DNA of 5,605 nucleotides from Dysgonamonadaceae bacterium (GTDB lineage Bacteria > Bacteroidota > Bacteroidia > Bacteroidales > Azobacteroidaceae): the NCBI GenBank assembly GCA_031258895.1, contig JAIRMF010000105.1, forward strand, positions 1 to 5,605, given 5' to 3'. The position numbers and the translations under genes are program-made. Below the pieces are notes generated by a model that was not told where the DNA came from, made no database searches, and was given only the letters and a program-made list of their open reading frames with translations. Shown here piece after piece: positions 1 to 5,605 of this stretch. Numbering within the stretch: position 1 is the first letter of the stretch; each line of letters opens with the position of its first letter.

Positions 1-4
1 AAAA

Positions 5-109
5 ATGTTTATACGGAAAAAATAAATGTGTGCAAGTCCTGTCGAAATGTTTCGACGGAAAAATTAAATGTATATAGGTAAAAGAAAAATGTTTAGACGG
101 TAAAAAGAA
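5..109. repeat. 21-bp tandem repeat array downstream of rocD
   Basis: Five head-to-tail units of exactly 21 bp start at 5, 26, 47, 68 and 89, each opening with ATGT. The strong units (5, 47, 89) share ATGTTT, two variable bases, ACGG and then an A-rich tail. Units 47 and 89 each match unit 5 at 18 of 21 positions; unit 68 matches at 16 and unit 26 at only 9. The next 21 bases (110-130) are barely recognisable. Because strong units alternate with weak ones, a 42-bp higher-order period is possible. The array lies just past the rocD stop codon and probably continues beyond the left edge. Since 21 bp is seven codons, both strands show seven-residue periodicity when translated, but units on the + strand contain TAA stops and no complete gene is visible. 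Its function is unknown; a minisatellite-like spacer is the simplest reading. Confidence 0.8.
41..56. repeat. Perfect inverted repeat inside the tandem array
   Basis: GTCGAAATGTTTCGAC is a perfect dyad with 7-bp arms (GTCGAAA and TTTCGAC) around a central TG. It spans the junction of the second and third 21-bp units. The left arm exists only because the divergent second unit ends in GTCGAA. As RNA it could form a 6-bp stem with a 4-nt loop. No T-tract follows on either strand, so it is not a standard intrinsic terminator. Confidence 0.6.
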
Positions 110-125
110 AAATACAGCCCGCAAA

Positions 126-1358
126 TCAGAAATTACAGCCTATCGTAGTAGATATAATATCAAGACTCTCACGAATCTGCTCCTCAGTGATAATAAGCGG
201 CGGCGAAAAACGAATGATATTCGTGTGTGTCGGCTTAGCCAGTAAACCATTGTCAGCCAACTTCAAACAAATGTCCCATGCAAGATCCTCCTTAGAAGAA
301 TTATCCACCACCAAAGCATTCATCAAACCCTTCCCGCGAACCGTCAACACAACCCCAGATTCCCTACACAAAGCCCGCAACCCGGAACGGAACAGTTCCC
401 CAAGCCTAAAGGCGTTCTCACTCAATCTATCCCGCTCGATAATCTCCAACGACTTCATCGCAACTGCCGCCGACACAGGATTCCCACCAAATGTCGACCC
501 GTGCTGGCCCGGACCCAAAACTCCCATAACTTCATCGTCCGCTAAAACAGCCGAAACCGGGTATGTACCACCGGAAAGCGCCTTCCCAAGCAATAAAATG
601 TCGGGACGAACAAACTCGTAGTCGCATGCAAGCATCCGGCCCGTGCGACCAAGACCCGTCTGTACCTCATCGGCAATCAACAACACACCGTAACGACTGC
701 ACAACTCACGACAAGAACGCAGATACCCATCGTCAGGAACCAAAACCCCAGCTTCCCCCTGAATAGGCTCGACAAGAAAACCCGCAACGCTGCGATTACT
801 CGACAAAACCTCCTCAAGAGAACTAATATCGTTGTATGGAATAACCGTAAAACCAGGCATATACGGCCCAAAATGCTCCCGAGCAGATAAATCCGAAGAA
901 AAAGAAACCACAGACGACGTCCGACCGTGAAAATTGCCCCCGCAAACAACTATAACCGCATCCCCATCACGTACGCCCCGCCGCTCATAAGCCCACTTCC
1001 TGCATAACTTGATCGCAGTCTCTACCGCCTCAACTCCCGTGTTCATCGGCAAAACACGGCGGTAACCAAAATAACGCGTAACGTATTGCTCGTAACACGA
1101 AAGCCGCTCAGTATAAAACGCGCGCGACGTCAAAGTCAACCGGCGAACCTGATTAACCATTACTTCCACAATCTCAGGATGACAGTGCCCCTGATTAACC
1201 GCCGAATACGCCGATAAGAAATCCAAATACCGCTTGCCGCAAACATCCCAGAGATGAACCCCGCTGCCGCGCTCAAGTACTACCGGTAAAGGGTGGTAAT
1301 TATGAGCGCCGCAGCTCTCCTCCAACTCAATTAACTCCTGTGAAGTGTAAGAAATCAT
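126..1358 (-). CDS. rocD: Ornithine--oxo-acid aminotransferase (ornithine aminotransferase)
   Basis: A 410-residue class III, PLP-dependent aminotransferase, full length for the family. It transfers the delta-amino group of ornithine to 2-oxoglutarate, giving glutamate-5-semialdehyde and glutamate, and so links arginine/ornithine breakdown to proline and glutamate in the cytoplasm. Visible landmarks are the PLP phosphate-contact stretch MNTGVEA (105-111), NFHGRT (142-147), EPIQGEAGV (197-205), the cofactor Asp in IADEVQTG (D230), and the Schiff-base lysine K259 in LLGKALSGGTYPVSAVL, which closely resembles eukaryotic OAT. The ATG start has no Shine-Dalgarno site, only AT-rich sequence. It follows the glycosyltransferase gene by 74 nt, with a candidate terminator between, so co-transcription is uncertain. 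The coding strand is unusually G+T rich and the protein carries 12 cysteines. Acetylornithine aminotransferase (ArgD) is the main alternative, but the LSGGTYPVSAVL region favours OAT. Confidence 0.93.
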   Translation of the reverse strand: MISYTSQELIELEESCGAHNYHPLPVVLERGSGVHLWDVCGKRYLDFLSAYSAVNQGHCHPEIVEVMVNQVRRLTLTSRAFYTERLSCYEQYVTRYFGYRRVLPMNTGVEAVETAIKLCRKWAYERRGVRDGDAVIVVCGGNFHGRTSSVVSFSSDLSAREHFGPYMPGFTVIPYNDISSLEEVLSSNRSVAGFLVEPIQGEAGVLVPDDGYLRSCRELCSRYGVLLIADEVQTGLGRTGRMLACDYEFVRPDILLLGKALSGGTYPVSAVLADDEVMGVLGPGQHGSTFGGNPVSAAVAMKSLEIIERDRLSENAFRLGELFRSGLRALCRESGVVLTVRGKGLMNALVVDNSSKEDLAWDICLKLADNGLLAKPTHTNIIRFSPPLIITEEQIRESLDIISTTIGCNF

Positions 1359-1381
1359 TCGTATAATGTTTTAAGATGATG

Positions 1382-1413
1382 AAAAATAAAAAAGGCAGAA
1401 CCGAAATTGCGCC
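1382..1413 (-). terminator. Candidate intrinsic terminator after the glycosyltransferase gene
   Basis: Read on the minus strand, GGCGCAA and TTCTGCC can pair around a TTTCGG loop (five Watson-Crick pairs, one G-T and one C-C mismatch). A T-rich run, TTTTTTATTTTT, follows at once. It lies about 20 nt past the glycosyltransferase stop and 24 nt before the rocD start. The stem is imperfect, so this is tentative. If real, it would separate rocD from the mtaB unit. Confidence 0.35.
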
Positions 1414-1432
1414 GCAAAGAACAAAAAATAAA

Positions 1433-2461
1433 CTAAAACCGATAACAGGAAAACTTCCGCCTGCCACGTAAATAATACGCAGACAACAAACTGCCCCGAA
1501 ATACCCCGTCAGGAAAATCCCCGCCATCAGCCTCACAACGGTAAGCACCCCGCAAAAACCCACACCCACCCCTAATACGGTAGAACGACCAGATAGCCCT
1601 CAGTACAGACCACGCATTAGAAGGACGACCCATCAAAAGAAATCCAAACGCCGCCGCACAATCCGAAAAGAAACGGTAAACAAAAACCCGACAATAATAT
1701 CTCCGCGGAAGATTCTTGTGAAGCATCAACAGATTGTTGCGAAAATTGAGGAAAGTCTTGTGAGAATGCCCCATCCCTAACGTGCCTCCACCGACATGAT
1801 AGACAATAGATTGCGGCAAACAGACTACCTTCCTCCCACTCCTCCGTAAACGCCAGCACAAATCGATTTCTTCCTGGTGGGAAAAGAAACGCTCGTCAAA
1901 ACAACCGCCATCGAAATAGTCCCGACGCCGGATAAACAAGCAAGCTCCCGATGCCCAAAAGACTTCAGCAGGAGTATCGTATTGCCCCTTGTCCGTTTCA
2001 ACAGAAGAAAAGATTCTTCCACGGCAAAACGGATAACCATACATGTCCAAATAGCCGCCAGATGCCCCAGCATACTCGAATGAAGTCTTATCATGGTAAG
2101 AAAGTATCTTCGGCTGTACGACCGCAACATCGGGATTGCTATCAAGATAATCGGTAACGGTGGTCAGCCAGCCCCTCGTTACTTCAACGTCGGAATTGAG
2201 CAAAACTATATATTCGTGAGATAATTGGGACAAAGCACGATTGTAACCACCCGCAAATCCGTAGTTCTTATCAAACCGAATTGTTAGAATAGAAGGATGG
2301 CGAGTCTCGATAAAATCGACGGAATCGTCGGTAGAACCGTTATCGACTACAATGATTTCCACCGTTTCCATAGGAGTGTTTTCGACCACAAATGGTAGAA
2401 ATTTTTCAAGCAATTGCCGTCCATTCCAGTTTAATATGACCACAGCTGTTTTTTTCTCCAT
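1433..2461 (-). CDS. Family 2 glycosyltransferase, rhamnosyltransferase-like
   Basis: A 342-residue GT-A fold glycosyltransferase (GT2) that would transfer a sugar from a nucleotide-sugar donor to an envelope glycan or glycolipid; donor and acceptor cannot be read from sequence. Motifs in order: AVVILNWNG near the N-terminus (6-14), VVDNGSTDDS with the nucleotide-binding Asp (38-47), the DXD-equivalent LLNSDVEV (87-94), and HQEEIDLCWRLRRSG (195-209) carrying the likely catalytic acidic residues. FLNFRNNLLML (237-247) is also typical of the subfamily. I chose the ATG at 2461 because homologues begin a few residues before VVILNWNG and because it leaves a 2-nt gap after the acyltransferase stop; an in-frame ATG at 2482 would add seven residues and overlap that gene. 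No N-terminal signal or clear membrane span is seen. The last 45 or so residues are Gly/Arg/Cys rich and poorly recognisable until SLLSAYYLRGRRKFS near the end, coinciding with the G+T-rich coding strand. Confidence 0.9.
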   Translation of the reverse strand: MEKKTAVVILNWNGRQLLEKFLPFVVENTPMETVEIIVVDNGSTDDSVDFIETRHPSILTIRFDKNYGFAGGYNRALSQLSHEYIVLLNSDVEVTRGWLTTVTDYLDSNPDVAVVQPKILSYHDKTSFEYAGASGGYLDMYGYPFCRGRIFSSVETDKGQYDTPAEVFWASGACLFIRRRDYFDGGCFDERFFSHQEEIDLCWRLRRSGRKVVCLPQSIVYHVGGGTLGMGHSHKTFLNFRNNLLMLHKNLPRRYYCRVFVYRFFSDCAAAFGFLLMGRPSNAWSVLRAIWSFYRIRGGCGFLRGAYRCEADGGDFPDGVFRGSLLSAYYLRGRRKFSCYRF

Positions 2462-2463
2462 TA

Positions 2464-3345
2464 TCAGGTATTTATCATCCAACGATTATGCGACCATAGG
2501 TAATAGGCTGGGTTTTTCAATATATTCTTTTCCAGATACTGCATATATCGCCCTGTGATTTCTTCCTCGCTCCATTCGGTAGGAGTGTCGGTAATAAGTT
2601 TTATTTTTCCCTCGTAAAAGCTGCGTTTTGTTTTCGTGATCTCAACGTAACAAATGACGGCGTTTGTATGACGCGCGATTTTTGCCGTACCGGTCATCAC
2701 GGTTGTAGTTTGATTGAGGAACTGTATTTGGTACCGTGCTACTTTTCCCGACGGTTTCTGGTCGGATAAAAAACTCATGACCCAGTTTTTCCCTTCTCTA
2801 TTGAGTTTTACAATATTTCGAAAGAGATGGTTTTTGACGTACCCGACGGAATGAAATTTTTCGCGGATGTTGATGAAAAGCTCATCGAATACTTTGTTTT
2901 TCAGAGGTCGGTAGATATGACCGACAACCCGTTTCTTGTCCGGTTTGATCCAAAGCGCAACAGACAGACCTAATTCCCAATTACCGTAGTGACCGGAAAC
3001 GAGTATAACCGGACGTCTTTCGTTGAGAAAATATTCGATAAGTTCACAATTTTTGAAAATAAAATGTCTCTTTAGTCTTGACTCGGAAAAATTCAGCATC
3101 TTGATTGTTTCGAAAAACGTATCGCAAAAATGGTGATAGAATTTCTTTTCCAATGCAACGATTTCTTTGGATGATTTGTCAGGGAGGGCGTTAGTAAGGT
3201 TTTTACGCACGAGTACACGGCGGTAACGCACTACGTAATAGACAAGGAAGTACGCAACGTCGGAGATGTAGTATAACAATCGTAGGGGCAGAATTGCTAT
3301 TGCATAAAACAGACTGTATATCACACGACTTGTAAGTCGATTCAT
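2464..3345 (-). CDS. LpxL/HtrB-type lipid A (lysophospholipid) acyltransferase
   Basis: A 293-residue member of the LpxL/HtrB/MsbB family, which adds a secondary acyl chain to lipid A precursors at the inner membrane. The N-terminus (about 8-40) is hydrophobic and aromatic, fitting the family's membrane anchor. The catalytic HX4E motif is GHYGNWE (H119 and E124). Further family landmarks are IYRPLKN (144-150), SDQKPS (194-199, the usual DQ motif) and the terminal YYLWSHNRWM (281-290). The ATG at 3345 is preferred: it overlaps the mtaB stop as ATGA, implying coupled translation. A GTG at 3357 would add four residues. The acyl-chain length and exact acceptor (lipid A or another lysolipid) cannot be told from sequence. 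It sits between mtaB and a glycosyltransferase, which suits a surface lipid/glycan role. Confidence 0.9.
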   Translation of the reverse strand: MNRLTSRVIYSLFYAIAILPLRLLYYISDVAYFLVYYVVRYRRVLVRKNLTNALPDKSSKEIVALEKKFYHHFCDTFFETIKMLNFSESRLKRHFIFKNCELIEYFLNERRPVILVSGHYGNWELGLSVALWIKPDKKRVVGHIYRPLKNKVFDELFINIREKFHSVGYVKNHLFRNIVKLNREGKNWVMSFLSDQKPSGKVARYQIQFLNQTTTVMTGTAKIARHTNAVICYVEITKTKRSFYEGKIKLITDTPTEWSEEEITGRYMQYLEKNILKNPAYYLWSHNRWMINT

Positions 3346-4634
3346 ATTGTAAAGCACAGTTCTTTCTCGTTAAAAACGTCCAAAGTTACGGGAATTAGCC
3401 GATTAATCCAAGAGTTTAGGAAATTTGCCTCGACTTTCAGGTAATTTTCAGTAAATCCGTACATTTTATTACCTTTTTTTGTATGCTCAAAAAGGACATC
3501 GTGCGTCGTTTTTTGTTGCAAGCGATAAAATTCTTCAATTTTATGTTGGGAGAGTTCTATAAGTTGTCGGCTACGTTCCTTGCTCTCTCGCGGCTCAACC
3601 CGGTGAGCTATTTCTATCGCTTTTGTTCCCTGTCGTTCGGAATAGTTAAATACATGGAGTTTTGAGATGGGCAGAGATTCGATGAACTTTCGTCCTGCCT
3701 CGAAATATTCTGCGGTTTCGCCGCGTGAGCCAGCGATCACATCCGTACCGATAAAGGCATCAGGCATTAGTGATTTTATTTTGAAAACTTTTTCCGCGAA
3801 TAGTGAAGTATTGTATTTTCGTTTCATGAGACGCAAGACATCGTCTGAGCCTGACTGCAACGGAATGTGGAAATGGGGTGCAAAGCGTTTCGAACGGGAG
3901 ATGAATTCTATGATTTCGTCTGTCAGCAGGTTGGGTTCGATAGAGGAAATTCTAATACGTTCTACGGATTCTACTTTTTCCAGCGCTTGTATTAGCTGCA
4001 TGAAAGTCTCACCTGTCGATTTACCGAAATCACCTATATTGATACCTGTGAGCACTATTTCCTTGCCGCCTTGTGCGCCTGCTTCCTGCGCGAGCTGTAC
4101 GATTTCGGCTACGGTTCCGTTGCGGCTGCGTCCTCTGGCGTGTGGTACCGTGCAGTAGGTGCAGAAATAGTCGCAGCCGTCCTGCACTTTGAGGAAATAG
4201 CGTGTACGGTCTCCCTTGGAGCAGGAAGGGATAAAAGCGTTGATACTTTTTGTATGACCGACGAATATGCGTTCATTATCGCGGGATGAGGTTTCTTTGC
4301 GGTATTTTTCGATATACTTCGTGACATTTGCTTTTTCGTTAGCGCCGAGCACAAGGTCTACGCCTTCGATTTGGCTTACGACATTGGGGTTCAGTTGAGC
4401 GTAGCAACCTGTGACGATAATCATTGCATCAGGGTGTTGTCGGCTGATTCGGCGGATGGTATTTCTACATTTTTTGTCGGCCTGTTCGGTCACCGAACAA
4501 GTATTGATGACACAGATATCGACTTGTTCTTCGGGTTCGGCTTTTCGGATACCGGCTGCTGCGAGTTGTTTTCCGACAGTTGAAGTTTCCGCGAAGTTCA
4601 GTTTGCAACCGAGGGTATAATAGGCGGCCGTCAT
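3342..4634 (-). CDS. mtaB: tRNA (t6A37) C2-methylthiotransferase MtaB
   Basis: A 430-residue radical-SAM methylthiotransferase that converts t6A37 to ms2t6A37 in tRNAs reading ANN codons, aiding decoding. Domain order is standard. An N-terminal UPF0004/MTTase domain has three cluster cysteines: C10 in YYTLGCKLNFAETS, C46 in NTCSVTEQADKKC and C77 in TGCYAQ. A radical-SAM core follows with CDYFCTYC (C154, C158, C161). A TRAM-like RNA-binding tail comes after about residue 375. HIPLQSGSDDVL (256-267) and DVIAGSRGET (298-307) are typical core motifs. GCKLNFAETS and the GSRGET form separate it from MiaB and RimO. The ATG at 4634 is preferred; a TTG at 4655 would add seven residues but is a poorer codon. 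It is the first gene of the minus-strand unit, behind a good Bacteroidota -7 element, and its stop overlaps the acyltransferase start. Confidence 0.95.
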   Translation of the reverse strand: MTAAYYTLGCKLNFAETSTVGKQLAAAGIRKAEPEEQVDICVINTCSVTEQADKKCRNTIRRISRQHPDAMIIVTGCYAQLNPNVVSQIEGVDLVLGANEKANVTKYIEKYRKETSSRDNERIFVGHTKSINAFIPSCSKGDRTRYFLKVQDGCDYFCTYCTVPHARGRSRNGTVAEIVQLAQEAGAQGGKEIVLTGINIGDFGKSTGETFMQLIQALEKVESVERIRISSIEPNLLTDEIIEFISRSKRFAPHFHIPLQSGSDDVLRLMKRKYNTSLFAEKVFKIKSLMPDAFIGTDVIAGSRGETAEYFEAGRKFIESLPISKLHVFNYSERQGTKAIEIAHRVEPRESKERSRQLIELSQHKIEEFYRLQQKTTHDVLFEHTKKGNKMYGFTENYLKVEANFLNSWINRLIPVTLDVFNEKELCFTI

Positions 4635-4681
4635 ATTTGTCTTTATTTCAAACAAAACGTTGATTGCGTTAAATTATCTGG

Positions 4682-4689
4682 CAAAAGTA
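4682..4689 (-). promoter_or_regulatory. Bacteroidota-type -7 promoter element for the mtaB unit
   Basis: On the minus strand this reads TACTTTTG, an exact match to the Bacteroidota -7 consensus TAnnTTTG, with its upstream end at 4689. It lies 47 nt before the preferred mtaB ATG, implying an untranslated leader of about 40 nt. No clear TTG/TTTG -33 element sits 19-21 nt upstream; that stretch is only AT rich (about 4700-4720). Confidence 0.6.
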
Positions 4690-4776
4690 CGGCATTTTTT
4701 TGATTTTGTAAAATAATTTCCAGATTTCGAATTACGAATCGTGGATTTGAGGTTAATTTTACGGTGAAACGTACCA

Positions 4777-4793
4777 TACAATATATGATTGTA
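4777..4793. repeat. Small inverted repeat upstream of dnaK
   Basis: TACAAT, five bases (ATATG), then ATTGTA: perfect 6-bp arms. It overlaps the TTG (4789-4791) that could be the -33 element of a dnaK promoter, so it could be an operator. It is AT rich and short enough to occur by chance. It does not resemble the CIRCE element bound by HrcA. Confidence 0.3.
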
Positions 4794-4846
4794 CGATTAT
4801 GGTTTTGGTGTCATTTTGTCATGTGACCTTTACGGCACAAAATTTG
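4789..4846 (+). promoter_or_regulatory. Candidate dnaK promoter region (two overlapping possibilities)
   Basis: Two near-matches to the Bacteroidota promoter lie ahead of dnaK. The first pairs TTG at 4789-4791 with TCATTTTG at 4811-4818 (19-nt spacer, one mismatch to TAnnTTTG). The second pairs TTTG at 4815-4818 with AAAATTTG at 4839-4846 (20-nt spacer, one mismatch). Either gives an untranslated leader of roughly 50-85 nt. I cannot choose between them from sequence. Confidence 0.3.
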
Positions 4847-4906
4847 CCCAATGCCGTTACAAAATGAAAAATGGACCAATAATAATTGATGTAAAGATAT
4901 AGAAAC

Positions 4907-5605
4907 ATGGGAAAAATAATTGGAATAGATCTGGGAACAACAAACTCCTGCGTGGCTGTGATGGAAGGTAACAAGCCTGTTGTGATTCCTAACGCAGAAG
5001 GAAAAATGACTACACCTTCCATCGTTGCATTCGTCGAAAACGGAGAACGAAAAGTGGGAGACCCTGCTAAGCGTCAAGCAATAACCAATCCGAAACGGAC
5101 AATATTCTCCATCAAACGTTTTATGGGAGAAACTTATGATCAGGTTGCCACGGAAAGTAAACGAATCCCCTATGACGTCGCAAGAGGCGATAATAATACC
5201 CCGCGCGTTAAGATTGACGATAGACAGTACACTCCTCAGGAAATTTCAGCGGTGATTCTCCAGAAAATGAAGAAAACAGCCGAAGACTACTTAGGACAGG
5301 AAGTTCATGAAGCCGTTATTACCGTCCCTGCCTATTTTAATGACTCCCAACGTCAGGCTACCAAAGAGGCGGGTGAAATTGCGGGCCTTAAAGTTGCTAG
5401 AATTATCAACGAACCGACTGCTGCGGCTCTGGCTTATGGCTTAGACAAATCAAGTAAGGATATGAAAATAGCGGTGTTCGATCTGGGCGGCGGCACGTTT
5501 GATATCTCTATCCTCGAACGTGGCGACGGAGTGTTTGAAGTGAAATCGACCAATGGCGATACGCATCTGGGTGGCGACGATTTCGACCACGTGATCATCG
5601 ACTGG
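4907..5605 (+). CDS. dnaK: Chaperone DnaK (Hsp70), N-terminal part; runs off the right edge
   Basis: The first 233 codons of the Hsp70 chaperone, which binds exposed hydrophobic peptides in an ATP cycle driven by DnaJ and GrpE in the cytoplasm. The visible part is nucleotide-binding domain only: phosphate-1 loop IGIDLGTTNSC (5-15), the catalytic-position lysine K70 in FSIKRFMG, AVITVPAYFNDSQRQATKEAG (136-156), the connect-1 region INEPTAAALAYG (167-178), and phosphate-2 loop FDLGGGTFD (191-199) with T197 equivalent to E. coli T199. The reading frame is intact to the last base. The rest of the nucleotide-binding domain, the substrate-binding domain and the lid lie outside the window. The ATG follows A-rich sequence with no Shine-Dalgarno site, as is usual in Bacteroidota. 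It diverges from mtaB across 272 bp; no CIRCE box is visible there. Confidence 0.98.
   Translation, partial: MGKIIGIDLGTTNSCVAVMEGNKPVVIPNAEGKMTTPSIVAFVENGERKVGDPAKRQAITNPKRTIFSIKRFMGETYDQVATESKRIPYDVARGDNNTPRVKIDDRQYTPQEISAVILQKMKKTAEDYLGQEVHEAVITVPAYFNDSQRQATKEAGEIAGLKVARIINEPTAAALAYGLDKSSKDMKIAVFDLGGGTFDISILERGDGVFEVKSTNGDTHLGGDDFDHVIIDW

Noticed and set aside
1..130. CRISPR array
   Set aside because: Units are contiguous 21-bp copies without unique spacers, which is a tandem repeat, not a CRISPR array.
301..309. TTATCCACC, one base off a DnaA box, considered as support for a replication origin
   Set aside because: It is a single imperfect site inside rocD, with no cluster of DnaA boxes or AT-rich unwinding region near the skew switch; not enough to call an origin.
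187..621. Open frame of 144 codons on the + strand opposite rocD
   Set aside because: It lies wholly antisense to a convincing rocD, has a Ser/Pro/Lys-rich composition that follows from the A+C-rich strand, and shows no recognisable domain.
677..949. Minus-strand hydrophobic open frame overlapping rocD in another frame, resembling a membrane protein
   Set aside because: Its Leu/Phe/Val/Cys richness is what a G+T-rich strand gives in a shifted frame, and rocD fully explains this stretch.
1327..1569. 80-codon minus-strand hydrophobic frame bridging the glycosyltransferase end and rocD start
   Set aside because: It overlaps both genes in a different frame, and its hydrophobicity follows from T-rich sequence. 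It is retained only as a clue for a possible frameshift.
3667..4158. 163-codon + strand open frame opposite mtaB
   Set aside because: It is antisense to the conserved radical-SAM core of mtaB; no recognisable motif.
4811..5077. Minus-strand open frames opposite the dnaK start
   Set aside because: They are antisense to the highly conserved DnaK N-terminus, and their His/Ser/Phe-rich composition looks like a shadow.

Overview
The window looks like chromosomal DNA from a Bacteroidota bacterium, most likely of the order Bacteroidales. Three things point there. The DnaK N-terminus (IFSIKRFMGET, DNNTPRV) and MtaB (YYTLGCKLNFAETST) match my recollection of Bacteroidales homologues. The mtaB upstream region has an exact match to the Bacteroidota -7 promoter element TAnnTTTG (TACTTTTG). 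Starts are preceded by A-rich sequence rather than Shine-Dalgarno sites. I cannot name a genus.

Layout from left to right. Positions 1-109 hold a non-coding array of 21-bp tandem repeats that probably runs off the left edge. Next come four minus-strand genes, given here in window order: rocD (ornithine aminotransferase), a family 2 glycosyltransferase, an LpxL/HtrB-type acyltransferase, and mtaB (tRNA ms2t6A37 methylthiotransferase). Transcription runs right to left, so the order is mtaB, acyltransferase, glycosyltransferase, rocD. The first three are translationally packed: an ATGA overlap between mtaB and the acyltransferase, and a 2-nt gap between the acyltransferase and the glycosyltransferase. 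rocD follows after a 71-74 nt gap that contains a weak candidate terminator, so it may be a separate unit. A 272-bp divergent intergenic region then separates mtaB from dnaK, which reads rightward and is cut by the right edge after 233 codons.

Functionally, the acyltransferase and glycosyltransferase both suit cell-envelope lipid/glycan assembly. mtaB is a tRNA-modification gene riding in the same unit. rocD links ornithine with glutamate and proline metabolism. dnaK is the general Hsp70 chaperone. None of the genes is novel at family level.

Two things stand out. One is the 21-bp repeat array just downstream of rocD. The other is a strong change in strand base composition inside the glycosyltransferase gene: the + strand is very A+C rich to the left and balanced or G+T leaning to the right, although the minus-strand genes all point the same way. 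I see no convincing undescribed multi-gene system.
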